Shown here piece by piece: positions 27,982-36,284 of a DNA stretch of 64,000 nt. Each line of letters starts with the position of its first letter. Within the stretch, counting starts at the first letter, position 1. Below the pieces are notes generated by a model. The model worked only from the letters and a program-made list of their open reading frames with translations, did not search any database and had not been told where the DNA came from. The position numbers were made by a program, and so were the translations under genes. Source of the DNA: Bryobacterales bacterium (GTDB taxonomy: Bacteria > Acidobacteriota > Terriglobia > Bryobacterales > Bryobacteraceae); contig JADKID010000043.1 of the NCBI GenBank assembly GCA_016721425.1, positions 1 through 64,000 on the forward strand, read 5' to 3'.

Positions 27982-29001
27982 TTACTGGACGGCCCAGTAG
28001 CCGGCGCGCGTATTCACTTTCAGATCCGGGCGGCCTTTGACCGCGACGCGGATGGTGTGAAAGCTGCCGGGCTCGGCGCCTTTTGGCTCGTAGGAGAGCA
28101 GATACTGGCGGTGGATCTCGTCGCCGACGAGTTGAATCGCCTGCTCCAGGGCGTTCCGCTTGAGGAAGTTCAAGCTGCGCCCGCCGGTGGTTTGGGTGAA
28201 GAGCTCGGAGAGATCCGGCTGACGGAGGCGGGCCAACTCGCCGATGGCGTAGAGCCAGCCGCCGGGGCCGGGATCGAATGGGACCGGGGTGTTGTCGGGC
28301 GCCGGGCACATGGGGCACTTCTGGTACTTGACGCGCTCGGCTTCGGGCTTGAGATCCTCGGCGGTTTTGGGCTTGACGGTGAAGGGCTGGAGGAAGGGCG
28401 AGTAGTTAAGCCAGTAGACGGCGGCGTTGAGGCGCTGGGCGCGCACCATCACCTCAGTGAGCTGGGATTCGCTGCCGCGATCGCGTTTCTCGGCGATCAT
28501 GAGGATGACGCGGCGGCGGCCGGGCGGGCGGCGCTCCAGCATGCGCATGGCCTGATCGAGCGCGTCCATCATGCGGGCGGCGCCACCCTCCACACGCAGC
28601 ATGCGGAGCGCGTTGGTGACGAGATCGGGATCGCTGGTGAAATCCTGGTGGACCTTGACCTTGTCGCTGAAGGTAATGAGCGCGGTCTCGCCGGCGTCGG
28701 CGGCGAGGAGTTGGGTGAAGAGGATGCCGCTGCCGCCGAGCTTATCGATGACGGGGCCGGAGTTGGCGCTGGTCTGGACGGCGACCACGAGGGAGATGGG
28801 GTACATCATCCAATCCATCTGGACCTTCTGGGGGACGTTGTTGTCGTAGAGGATGAGGTCTTCGGGCGTCAGTCCCTCGACGTATTTCCCTTTGGAATCC
28901 TTGACCGTGGTGGGCGCGACGACGAGCGGCACGGTGCTCTTGAACTGCGCCATGGCGGCGACGGCGAGCAGGAGGAGAGCGGCGGCGAGGCGCATGGTCA
29001 A
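27982..29001 (-). CDS. Secreted VWFA-related domain protein (acidobacterial type)
   Basis: 339 residues with signal peptide MTMRLAAALLLLAVAAMAQ. The first part reads VVAPTTVKDSKGKYVEGLTP, EDLILYDNNVPQKVQM, the start of the VWFA-related family expanded in Acidobacteria. The usual MIDAS motif DxSxS is replaced by VVAVQTSANSG, so metal binding is doubtful. A short Cys pair KCPMCPAP lies near residue 235. The end has HRQYLLSYEPKG and VAVKGRPDLKVNTRAGYWA, typical of the family. It is translationally coupled to the exonuclease gene at the distal end of the his operon. Confidence 0.85.
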   Translation of the reverse strand: MTMRLAAALLLLAVAAMAQFKSTVPLVVAPTTVKDSKGKYVEGLTPEDLILYDNNVPQKVQMDWMMYPISLVVAVQTSANSGPVIDKLGGSGILFTQLLAADAGETALITFSDKVKVHQDFTSDPDLVTNALRMLRVEGGAARMMDALDQAMRMLERRPPGRRRVILMIAEKRDRGSESQLTEVMVRAQRLNAAVYWLNYSPFLQPFTVKPKTAEDLKPEAERVKYQKCPMCPAPDNTPVPFDPGPGGWLYAIGELARLRQPDLSELFTQTTGGRSLNFLKRNALEQAIQLVGDEIHRQYLLSYEPKGAEPGSFHTIRVAVKGRPDLKVNTRAGYWAVQ

Positions 29002-29546
29002 CGCTTGCTGGGCTTGAGGAGATCGGCGAGATAGGTGCGGCCATCGGGCTGGCGGCGGGAGAGCAGGCGCAGAGTGTTGCGGGCATCGTCGAGGGCGCGG
29101 TGGGCGGTTTCCACTTGGAGCTCGTGGCGGCTGAGAAGCTCCTGGAGGCCTTTAGAGGGGAAGCCCTTGGTGCGCCACGGGATGCCATCCATGGAGCAGC
29201 GCCAATCGCCGCGGGCTACCTCGGGATAGAGTTTGGCGACGAAGCCGCGATCGAAGCGGGCGTTGTGGGCGATGAGGTGGACGGAGCGGGCGAGGATGGC
29301 GCGGACGCGATCGTCATCGAGCTTGTGGCCGCGGACGTCGTCCCAGGTCATGCCGTGGGCCTGCGTGGCGCCGATGGGGATCTCGCGGCCGGGATCGCGG
29401 AGGCCGTTGTATTCGTCGAGGATGTCGCCGACATCGCACGAGATGGGGTCGAACTCGAAGAGCACGATGCCGAGCTCGATGAGGTCGTCGGCGGAGTGGC
29501 TGAATCCGGTGGTTTCGGTATCGATGACGCAGGCGCGCAACTTCAT
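28998..29546 (-). CDS. DnaQ-like 3'-5' exonuclease
   Basis: 182 residues from ATG 29546; the longer frame starts inside hisA. The DEDDh motifs are complete: ACVIDTETTGFSHSADDLIE (ExoI), LIAHNARFDRGFVAKLYP (ExoII) and TAHRALDDARNTLRLL (ExoIII, with His and Asp). It resembles the DNA polymerase III epsilon family or stand-alone exonucleases; no polymerase is nearby. The start overlaps the hisA stop and its stop overlaps the VWFA start, both by four bases, so it rides on the his transcript. Confidence 0.88.
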   Translation of the reverse strand: MKLRACVIDTETTGFSHSADDLIELGIVLFEFDPISCDVGDILDEYNGLRDPGREIPIGATQAHGMTWDDVRGHKLDDDRVRAILARSVHLIAHNARFDRGFVAKLYPEVARGDWRCSMDGIPWRTKGFPSKGLQELLSRHELQVETAHRALDDARNTLRLLSRRQPDGRTYLADLLKPSKR

Positions 29547-30243
29547 TTTGCGTTCAGTGTAGCGAGTTCGGCGAGATCGAGTTTGCCGGTGTAGATGGCC
29601 ATGCCGAGGGCGCAATCGATGTTCATGGCGGTGAGGGCACGAATATCATCGAGGGTGGTGATGCCGCCGGCGGCGGTGATGGGTTTCGCGGTGGCGGCGC
29701 GGAGGCGGGCGAACCAATCGAGATCGGTGCCCTGCATCATGCCCTCCTTGTCGACGTAGGTGGCGAGGTAGCCGCCGCAGTAGGGCTCGAGTTCGGCGAC
29801 GACGTCCTCGGCGGCGAGGTTGAAGGATTCGGTCCAGCCCTTGACGGTGATGCGGCCGCCCTTGGTGTCGATGGCGATCATGATGCGTTCCGGGGTGACG
29901 GCGGCGGCGATGGTGGCGAGGAGATTGTGGTTGACGCCGGCGGCGGTGAAGGCGGAGGTGCCGACGATGATCTTGTCGGCACCGCAGGCGCGGAGGGTGA
30001 GGGCGCGGTCGGGGGTGCGGACGCCTCCTCCGACTCGGCAGCTTTCTTTGCGGTGAGGGTTTCGACGATGGCGTTGTTTTCGCCCTTGCCCATGGCGGCG
30101 TCGAGGTCGATGACCTGGATTTCGGGGAAGGCGGAGAAGCGGGCGAGCATCTCCAAGGGCGGCGCGCCTTCGAGGGCTTTTTCACGACCTTGGATGAGCT
30201 GGACGACCTTGCCGTTTTGCAGGTCAATGCAGGGGATGATCAC
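29543..30243 (-). pseudogene. hisA: HisA, phosphoribosylformimino-AICAR-phosphate isomerase, with one-base frameshift
   Basis: It starts at GTG 30243 (VIIPCIDLQNGKVVQL), overlapping the hisF stop, and continues QVIDLDAAMGKGENNAIVE. The frame is lost in an A run near 30050. Continuing with one extra A gives KESCRVGGGVRTPDRA, then RACGADKIIVGTSAFTAAGV, AIDTKGGRITVKGW and TAAGGITTLDDI. Total length 701 is one short of 702, giving a normal 233-residue HisA. The catalytic Asp of PCIDLQ and the second Asp of AIDTKGG are present. It isomerises ProFAR in histidine synthesis. A sequencing indel is the simplest explanation. Confidence 0.88.
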
Positions 30244-31080
30244 GCGGTTCTCCTGACTGGGACGCCGGCCTTTTCGAGTTCGGCTTTGAGTTGATCGACG
30301 GTGTAGGTGCCGTAGTGGAAGATGGACGCGGCGAGGGCGGCGTCGGCTTCTCCATCGGTGAGCACTTCGATGAAGTGCTCGGGCAGGCCGCCACCGCCGG
30401 AGGCGATGACAGGGATTTTTGTGGCGCGGGAGACCGCTCTTGTCAGGGCGCAGTCGAAGCCAGTTTGGACTCCGTCGGAGTCCATGGAGGTGAGGAGGAT
30501 TTCGCCGGCGCCCAGGGCTTCGCCGCGGGCGGCCCACTCGACGGCGTCGATGCCTTCGTCCACGCGGCCGCCTTTGGTGAAGACGTTCCAGCCTCCCTTG
30601 GTGTTGCGCTTGGCGTCGATGGCGAGGACGCAGGCCTGGGCTCCGAACTCGTTGCTGACTTCGGTGATGAGGGCGGGGCGGTGGACGGCGGCGGTGTTGA
30701 CGCTGACTTTGTCTGCGCCGGAGTGAATGATGCGGCGGGCGTCCTCGACGACGCGGATGCCGCCGCCGACGGTGAGGGGGATGAAGACCTGGCGGGCGGT
30801 GCGGGCGACGACATCGACCATGGTGTCGCGGTTGTCGGAGGAGGCGGTGATGTCGAGGAAGACGAGCTCGTCGGCGCCTTGTTCGTTGTAGCGGGCGGCG
30901 AGCTCGACGGGGTCGCCGGCATCGCGGAGGCTCACGAAGTTGACGCCTTTGACGACACGGCCGGCGGTGACGTCGAGGCAGGGAGAGCGTTTGGCTACTG
31001 GGGTCCTTGGGTTGGGCGGGTCAGGGGCCGGGGGGCGTCCGCCCCAGGGCGGGCGAGGGGATGATGGGCTTGGCTAGCAT
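30240..31080 (-). pseudogene. hisF: HisF, imidazole-glycerol-phosphate synthase cyclase, 5' end disrupted by GC-rich insertion
   Basis: The body from VAKRSPCLDVTAGRVVKGVN (30998) through SLRDAGDPVELAARYNEQGA, LTVGGGIRVVEDARRI, ACVLAIDAKRN and ASGGGGLPEHF is a typical HisF barrel with the cyclase Asp residues in CLDV and AIDAKRN. The expected start MLAKRIIP is found as MLAKPIIP at 31080, two bases after the hisH stop, but it is followed by a GC-rich segment and TGA. About 77 bases separate it from CLDV, in a different frame. Upstream of CLDV no ATG, GTG or TTG is available before a stop. The first usable start is GTG 30935, which loses beta strand 1 and a catalytic Asp. Confidence 0.82.
30985..31057. 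repeat. GC-rich insertion inside hisF start, degenerate relative of the intergenic repeat (copy D)
   Basis: The segment contains GGTCAGGGGCC, GGGGGCGTCCGCCCC and AGGGCGGGCGAGGGG, pieces that resemble the loop and second module of the repeat at 24526, 37110 and 62254 but without a complete first stem. It is bordered by two similar short stretches, CTAGCCAAGC and GTAGCCAAAC on the minus strand, which look like a target-site or slippage duplication of the LAK codons. Confidence 0.45.
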
Positions 31081-31082
31081 GG

Positions 31083-31676
31083 TTAGAGCTCCACGAAGTT
31101 TTTGATGATTTTCAGGCCGAGGGGGCCGGACTTTTCGGGGTGGAACTGGACTCCGAAAATGTTGCCGCTTTCGAGGACGGCGGTGTAGTGGCGGGTGTAG
31201 TGGCAGGTGGCGGCGGTGGCGTCGATGACGGGGCAGTAGTAGCTGTGGGCGAAGTAGACGTAGGGTTTGGGGCCGATGTTGCGGAGAAGGCGGGCGCCCT
31301 CGCGGGGGACGATTTCGTTCCAGCCCATGTGGGGGCAACGGGCGTCCTGGGGGAAGCGGTCTACGCTGCCCGGAAACAGGCCGAGGCCTTTTTGTTCCGG
31401 GGCTTCGGCGCTGGATTCGAACATGGCTTGGAGGCCGAGGCAGATGCCGAGGAAGGGTGCGCCGGATTTCGCCTTGCGGATCAGGGCCTCGCGGATGCCG
31501 AGGTCATCGAGAGCGCGGAGCATCTGGCCGAAGTGGCCGACACCGGGGAGGATGAGTTTCGCGGCGGCGTCGATTTCGGCGGCGGATTGGGTGACGTGGT
31601 AGGTGGCGCCGACTTCGGCCAGGGTGTTCTCGACGGAACGCAGATTGCCGGCGCCGTAGTTGACGACGGTGATCAT
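31083..31676 (-). CDS. hisH: HisH, glutamine amidotransferase subunit of IGP synthase
   Basis: 197 residues from ATG 31676 (MITVVNYGAGNLRSVENTLA). Class I amidotransferase motifs are complete: nucleophile Cys in FLGICLGLQAMFE, and His/Glu in GVQFHPEKSG. It provides ammonia to HisF, with which it forms IGP synthase. Its start overlaps the hisB stop and hisF begins two bases after its stop. An extra frame upstream of 31676 lies within hisB and is not used. Confidence 0.96.
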   Translation of the reverse strand: MITVVNYGAGNLRSVENTLAEVGATYHVTQSAAEIDAAAKLILPGVGHFGQMLRALDDLGIREALIRKAKSGAPFLGICLGLQAMFESSAEAPEQKGLGLFPGSVDRFPQDARCPHMGWNEIVPREGARLLRNIGPKPYVYFAHSYYCPVIDATAATCHYTRHYTAVLESGNIFGVQFHPEKSGPLGLKIIKNFVEL

Positions 31677-32260
31677 AGGAGGCCCTTCGTGCTGGGGAGT
31701 TGGTCCTTGAGGCGAGCGTCCTTGGAGCAGGCGAACTTCATGGCGCGAGCCCAGCACTTGAAGATGCCTTCGATCTTGTGGTGGTTGGAGCGGCCGGACA
31801 TGATCTTGGCGTGGAGGTTGGCTCCGGCGTGGACGGTGAAGCCGCCGAAGAAGTCTTCGAGGAGTTCGGACTGGAGATCGCCGACGAGGCGGGTTTTGAC
31901 CTTGTCTTCGTAGACGAGGTAGGGGCGGCCGCCGAGATCGACGGCGACGACAGCGAGGGTTTCGTCCATGGGGAGGACGAAGTAGCCGGCGCGATTGATG
32001 CCGATGCGGTCACCGAGGGCCTGGGCGAAGAGTTGGCCGAGGACGATGCCGACGTCTTCGACGGTGTGGTGCTGGTCGACGTCGAGATCACCGCGGGCGA
32101 TGAGGGCGAGATCGAAGCCGCCGTGCTTGGCGAAGAGCTCGAGCATGTGATCGAGGAAGCGGACTCCGGTGGAGATCTCGTAGCGGCCTTTGCCCTCGAT
32201 CTTGAGGGTGCCGCGGATCTGAGTTTCCTTGGTGACGCGGTCTATGGTGGCGGTTCTCAT
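31673..32260 (-). CDS. hisB: HisB, imidazoleglycerol-phosphate dehydratase (monofunctional)
   Basis: 195 residues. The metal-binding His motifs are present: STGVRFLDHMLELFAKHGGF, DLDVDQHHTVEDVGIVLGQ, and HAKIMSGRSNHHKIEGIFKC. It dehydrates IGP to imidazole acetol phosphate. There is no N-terminal histidinol-phosphatase domain, unlike E. coli HisB. A separate HAD phosphatase gene immediately upstream, overlapping by four bases, may fill that role. Confidence 0.97.
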   Translation of the reverse strand: MRTATIDRVTKETQIRGTLKIEGKGRYEISTGVRFLDHMLELFAKHGGFDLALIARGDLDVDQHHTVEDVGIVLGQLFAQALGDRIGINRAGYFVLPMDETLAVVAVDLGGRPYLVYEDKVKTRLVGDLQSELLEDFFGGFTVHAGANLHAKIMSGRSNHHKIEGIFKCWARAMKFACSKDARLKDQLPSTKGLL

Positions 32261-32937
32261 ACGGGCAGGACTCCTTCGATCTGATTGATGTCTTCGATGA
32301 CGGCGAGGGCTCCGGCCTGGCGGAGGGCTGCGACGAGGGCGTCGCGGCGTGGCGAATCGGCTGAGGCGATTCCAATGAAGGGGACTTGGGCGGATGCGGC
32401 GCTGCGGGCGTCGTCGACGGTATCACCGACGAAGACGAGGCGGGCGCCGGGGAATTCTTTTTGGATGAGGAACAGGCCGTCGGGCGCGGGCTTGCCGTGG
32501 GCTACGCTCTCGGCGGTGACGAGCGGGTAGAACTGGTTATGAAGTTGGAGGCGCGTGAGCGTGGCGTTGAGCTCGCGGCGATCGCGCCCGGTGAAGATGG
32601 CGAGGCGGGCACGGGCGGCCAGGCGTTCCAGCAAGCCGTCCGCGGGGATCCATTTTTCGCGGAGGATGAGGCCGTCGTCGTTGGGCCCGAAGAACGAGTC
32701 GTTGAAGTAGTCGACGAGGGTTTGATAGTCCACCTCCACGCCGGCCTCGCGGCAGAAGTGATGGCAGAGCAGCCAATCGTTGTTGTAGCCGCCGCGGTTT
32801 TTCCAGTCCTGGATCTCCTCGTTGGAAGGAGTGAGGCCGGTGTAGTGGTGGATGGTGTCGCCGATGACGGCGCGGTAGCTGCCGGTGACATCGACGAGGA
32901 CTCCGTCCATGTCGAAGACGATGATGGATTCGCTCAT
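32257..32937 (-). CDS. HAD-superfamily (subfamily IA) phosphatase, candidate histidinol-phosphatase
   Basis: 226 residues with HAD motif I IIVFDMDGVLVDVTGSYRAV, motif II LAIFTGRDRRELNATL, motif III Lys in AHGKPAPDGLFL and motif IV VFVGDTVDDARSA. It lies between hisC and hisB with four-base and three-base junctions, so it is an integral member of the operon. HAD-IA proteins of this kind occur next to, or fused with, hisB in a few bacteria and archaea and were suggested to dephosphorylate histidinol phosphate. That is an inference here; the IMPase-family gene at 18.5 kb is the alternative. Confidence 0.85.
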   Translation of the reverse strand: MSESIIVFDMDGVLVDVTGSYRAVIGDTIHHYTGLTPSNEEIQDWKNRGGYNNDWLLCHHFCREAGVEVDYQTLVDYFNDSFFGPNDDGLILREKWIPADGLLERLAARARLAIFTGRDRRELNATLTRLQLHNQFYPLVTAESVAHGKPAPDGLFLIQKEFPGARLVFVGDTVDDARSAASAQVPFIGIASADSPRRDALVAALRQAGALAVIEDINQIEGVLPV

Positions 32938-32940
32938 AGG

Positions 32941-33987
32941 TTAAAGGACCTCGTCCAGCGCGGAGAAGAAGCGGGCGGCCTGCTCGGGCGTGCCGGCGGT
33001 GACGCGGACGGTGCCTGTGAGCTCATAGCTGCGGTCGCGGACGAGGACGCCGCGCGCGCGGAGGGCGTCGCGGATTTCGATGGAACGCTTGCCGGCCTGG
33101 AAGAGGACGAAGTTGGCTTGCGAGGGGTAGAAGGTGATGCCGCGTTTGGTGAAGCCCTGGTAGAGGAGCTCGCGGGCAGCGACGGCGTTGGCGGCGTATT
33201 GATCGACATAGGCGCGGTCTTCCACGGCGGCGCGCACGGCGATGGCGGCGAGGAGGTTGACGCTATAGGGGGACTGGGCCTTGTGCATGAACTTGACGTT
33301 GGCGGCCTGGGAGAAGAGGCAGCCGACGCGGAGGGCGGCCATGCCGAAGGCCTTGGAGAACGTGCGGCTGACGATGAGGTTGGGGTACTGCTCGATGAGG
33401 CGCAGGGCGGTGACGCCGTAGAACTCGAAGTAGGCTTCGTCGATGAGGACGGCGGCGTTGGGAGCGGCTTCGAGGACGCGAACGACATCGCCGATGCCGA
33501 TGGCGGCGCCGGTGGGGTTGTTGGGATTGGAGATGAGGATCGCTTTGGTCTTGGGCTTGATCTTGGCGAGGAGCTCGCGCATGGGGAAAGCGAGGTCCTG
33601 CTTGCGGTAGCTGATTTCGCGGACGGCGGCGCCGGCGAGCTCGGCGTAGAACTTGTACATCGCGTAGGAGGGGTGGAGCACGATGACGTCGTCGTGGTTA
33701 TCGACGTAGGTGTTGATGAGGACCTGGATGGCTTCGTCGGTGCCGTTGGTGAGGAGGAACTGGTCCTGTGGGATCTGGAAGTAATCGGAGAGGGCGTGGC
33801 GCGTGGCCTCGTATTCGGGGTAGACGGTGAGCTGCTCTTCGGTGAGCTTGCGGCGGAGGAGCTCGGTGACGCGGGGCGAGCAACCGATGGTGTTTTCGTT
33901 GAAATCGAGGCGCAGTTTGCCGTCGCGGCCGGAGGCAGGCGGGGAGTAGGGTGCCATCTTGACGACGGCGGGGCGGGGTTTAAGCAT
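32941..33987 (-). CDS. hisC: HisC, histidinol-phosphate aminotransferase
   Basis: 348 residues, PLP fold type I. The motifs are RLDFNENTIGCSPRV (substrate-binding N-terminus), ISNPNNPTGAA, VLIDEAYFEFYG and the Schiff-base Lys in SRTFSKAFGMAALRVG. It transaminates imidazole acetol phosphate with glutamate. The start overlaps the hisD stop by eight bases and the HAD gene follows after three bases. All key residues appear intact. Confidence 0.96.
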   Translation of the reverse strand: MLKPRPAVVKMAPYSPPASGRDGKLRLDFNENTIGCSPRVTELLRRKLTEEQLTVYPEYEATRHALSDYFQIPQDQFLLTNGTDEAIQVLINTYVDNHDDVIVLHPSYAMYKFYAELAGAAVREISYRKQDLAFPMRELLAKIKPKTKAILISNPNNPTGAAIGIGDVVRVLEAAPNAAVLIDEAYFEFYGVTALRLIEQYPNLIVSRTFSKAFGMAALRVGCLFSQAANVKFMHKAQSPYSVNLLAAIAVRAAVEDRAYVDQYAANAVAARELLYQGFTKRGITFYPSQANFVLFQAGKRSIEIRDALRARGVLVRDRSYELTGTVRVTAGTPEQAARFFSALDEVL

Positions 33988-35221
33988 TGCGGAGCTCCAC
34001 GGAGCGGGCGTGGGCTTCGAGGCCCTCGGCGCGGGCCAGGGTGGTGATGGCGGGGGTGAGGGTGCGGAGGGCTTTGGCGGAGAGCTTCTGGACGGAGATC
34101 ACCTTAACGTAGTCTGCCGCGGAGAGTCCGCCGCGCAGGCGGGCGGCGCCGGATGTGGGGAGGACGTGATTGGGGCCGGAGGCGTAATCGCCCGCGGCTT
34201 CGGGACTGGTGGCGCCGAGGAAGACGCTGCCGGCGTGGACGATGCCGGGGAGGAGCGAAGGATCGTGCAGCGAGAGGTGCTCGGGGGCGAAGCGGTTGGA
34301 GATTTCGACGGCTTCGGCGGAGTCGCGCACGATGATGATGGCGGAGTTCTTGTAGATGGCGACGCGGGCGGTGGCGGCGGTGGAGAGGGTGGCGAGCTGA
34401 TCCTCGATTTCCTCGACGACGGCGGCGGCGAGGGTGCGGGAGGTGGTGAGGAGGACGGCGCTGGCGTCGGTATCGTGCTCGGCTTGGGCGAGCATGTCGG
34501 CGGCGAGCCAGGAGGGGTTGCCCTCGTCGCAGATGATGAGGATCTCGGTGGGGCCGGCGACGAAATCGATGCCCACTTCGCCGGCGAGGAGCTTCTTGGC
34601 GGCGGCGACATAGATGTTGCCAGGGCCGACGATGCGATCGGCCTTGGGGACGGTTTTGGTGCCGAAGGCGAAGGCGGCGATGGCGTGGGCTCCGCCCATT
34701 TCGAAAACGCGGGTGGCTTGCAGGATGGAGGCTGTGCCGAGGATCTCGTCGACGGGCCGCGGGGTGCAGACCATGATGTTGGGGACGCCGGCGACGTGGG
34801 CGGGCACCACGGTCATGATGACGGTGGAGGGCAGGGGATAGCGTCCGGCGGGGATGTAGGCGGCGACGGAATCGAGTGGCCGGATGATCTGGCTGAGGGT
34901 GAGGCCGGGGGCGGGCTTGGTTGATTTGGCGACGGGGAGCTGGAGTTTGGCATAGGCTCGGACGTTGCGCGCGCTGGTCTTGACGGCCTGCTTGAACTGC
35001 GGTGTGAGGCGCGCAGCGGCGGCCGCCAGTTCCTGCTGCGGGATGGCGACGTTTTTGCGCTGGAGGTTGTCGAACTTACAGGCGTACTCATTGAGGGCGG
35101 CGTCGCCGCGTTTGCGGACGGCTTCGAGAATGGGGCGGACGGTGGCTTCGGCCTGGTCCATGCGGGCGGCGCGGCGCGTGAGGAGGCGGCCGGCGTCTTT
35201 ACTTTCTACGATGCGGAGCAT
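33980..35221 (-). CDS. hisD: HisD, histidinol dehydrogenase
   Basis: 413 residues. It contains RPLDSVAAYIPAGRYPLPST, VVPAHVAGVPNIMVCTPRP, DRIVGPGNIYVAAAKKLLAG, DFVAGPTEILIICDEGNPSW, FAPEHLSLHDP and GPNHVLPTSGAARLRGGLS, all diagnostic for the Zn- and NAD-dependent enzyme that makes the last two oxidations of histidine synthesis. It starts nine bases after the hisG stop. No lesion is visible. Confidence 0.97.
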   Translation of the reverse strand: MLRIVESKDAGRLLTRRAARMDQAEATVRPILEAVRKRGDAALNEYACKFDNLQRKNVAIPQQELAAAAARLTPQFKQAVKTSARNVRAYAKLQLPVAKSTKPAPGLTLSQIIRPLDSVAAYIPAGRYPLPSTVIMTVVPAHVAGVPNIMVCTPRPVDEILGTASILQATRVFEMGGAHAIAAFAFGTKTVPKADRIVGPGNIYVAAAKKLLAGEVGIDFVAGPTEILIICDEGNPSWLAADMLAQAEHDTDASAVLLTTSRTLAAAVVEEIEDQLATLSTAATARVAIYKNSAIIIVRDSAEAVEISNRFAPEHLSLHDPSLLPGIVHAGSVFLGATSPEAAGDYASGPNHVLPTSGAARLRGGLSAADYVKVISVQKLSAKALRTLTPAITTLARAEGLEAHARSVELRNA

Positions 35222-35230
35222 GGCTCTCTC

Positions 35231-35900
35231 CTAGAGGACGATTTTGTTGAGCGGGTATTCGACGATGCCTTCGGCGCCGGCCTGCTTGAGACGGGGGATG
35301 ATGGTGCGCACGGTGGATTCGTCGAGGATGGTGTTGACGGCGAGCCACTCGCCATCACTGAGGTGGCTGATGGTGGGGTTTTTGAGCGCGGGCAGGACGC
35401 CGAGGACGGCCTGGAGATTCGCCTTGTTGACGTTGAGCATGAGGCCGACCTTGCCGAGCGCATTGATGGCGCCGTCGAGGAGCATCTTGATGTCGCCGAG
35501 CTTCTGTTGCTTCCAGGGATCGGCCCAGGATTCTTTGTTGGCGACGAGCTGGGTATTGGACTCCATCCTGGACGGTTTGGAAGGATGACGACTCGGGGAC
35601 GGCGAGCACCCAGCGGACCTTGCCGAAGCTCTGCTTGGCGTAGATGAGATCGGCGACGGTGACGACGTCGGACTCATTTTCGATGACCCAATCGCGGCCG
35701 GTGAGGCCGGCGTCGAGCACGCCGTCTTCGACGTAGCGGGCCATTTCCTGGGCGCGGATGAGCATGCACTCGATATCGGGATCGTCGATGGCGGGGAAGT
35801 AGGAGCGCGAGGAGGTGGAGATGTTGAAGCCGGCCCTGCGGAAGAGGTCGACGGTGGCGTTTTCGAGGGAGCCCTTGGGGATGCCGAGTTTGAGTTTCAT
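35231..35900 (-). pseudogene. hisG: HisG (long form), ATP phosphoribosyltransferase, with internal deletion and frameshift
   Basis: Residues 1-112 are normal: MKLKLGIPKGSLENATVDLF, GLTGRDWVIENESD, up to ESSSFQTVQD. The sequence then jumps at about 35567 to ESNTQLVANKESWADPWKQQ in another frame and runs to IVEYPLNKIVL through the C-terminal regulatory domain of the long-form enzyme. About 65-75 residues of the second catalytic lobe are missing, including the usual TGSTLRxN PRPP-binding loop. Length 670 is not a multiple of three. As written the first, committed enzyme of histidine synthesis is dead. Real loss or an assembly collapse are both possible. Confidence 0.88.
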
Positions 35901-35903
35901 GAG

Positions 35904-36272
35904 TTAGTAGACCTTCTTGGGATCGTAGGTTTGCGCTTCGGTGATCTGCCAGGCTCCGTTTTCGAGAGTGCGGAAGAAGCAGCTCTGGTAGCCCTCGTGG
36001 CAGACGCCGGGGCCGACGGCCTCGACCTGGACGAGGACGCAATCGGAATCGCAATCGGTTTGAATGGATTTGACGAGGAGGCGGTGGCCGGAGGATTCGC
36101 CCTTCATCCAGAGCTTGTTGCGGGAGCGGCTGTAGAAGGTGGTGCAGCCGGTCTCGACGGTCTTCTGGAATGCCTCTTCGTTCATGAATCCGACCATGAG
36201 GACGCGGCCGGTGGCGTGGTCCTGAATGACGGCGGGGATCATGCCGCCGGTTTTTGCGAAATCGAGTTGCAT
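35904..36272 (-). CDS. hisI: HisI, phosphoribosyl-AMP cyclohydrolase
   Basis: 122 residues from ATG 36272 after GAGGAG. The motifs are PAVIQDHATGRVLMVGFMNE, TTFYSRSRNKLWMKGESSGH, and the metal site TDCDSDCVLVQVEAVGPGVC with the conserved Asp and Cys residues, then HEGYQSCFFRTLE. No HisE pyrophosphohydrolase domain is fused. It is the first enzyme gene after the attenuator, 13 bases beyond its U run. Its frame is open further upstream, but that part is the leader region. Confidence 0.95.
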   Translation of the reverse strand: MQLDFAKTGGMIPAVIQDHATGRVLMVGFMNEEAFQKTVETGCTTFYSRSRNKLWMKGESSGHRLLVKSIQTDCDSDCVLVQVEAVGPGVCHEGYQSCFFRTLENGAWQITEAQTYDPKKVY

Positions 36273-36284
36273 CGTACTCCTCAA

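Noticed and set aside
32386..34924. Long acidic plus-strand frames (553 and 321 codons) opposite hisC, hisD and the HAD gene
   Set aside because: Gly/Asp/Glu/Val-rich shadows of genuine minus-strand genes with strong motifs.
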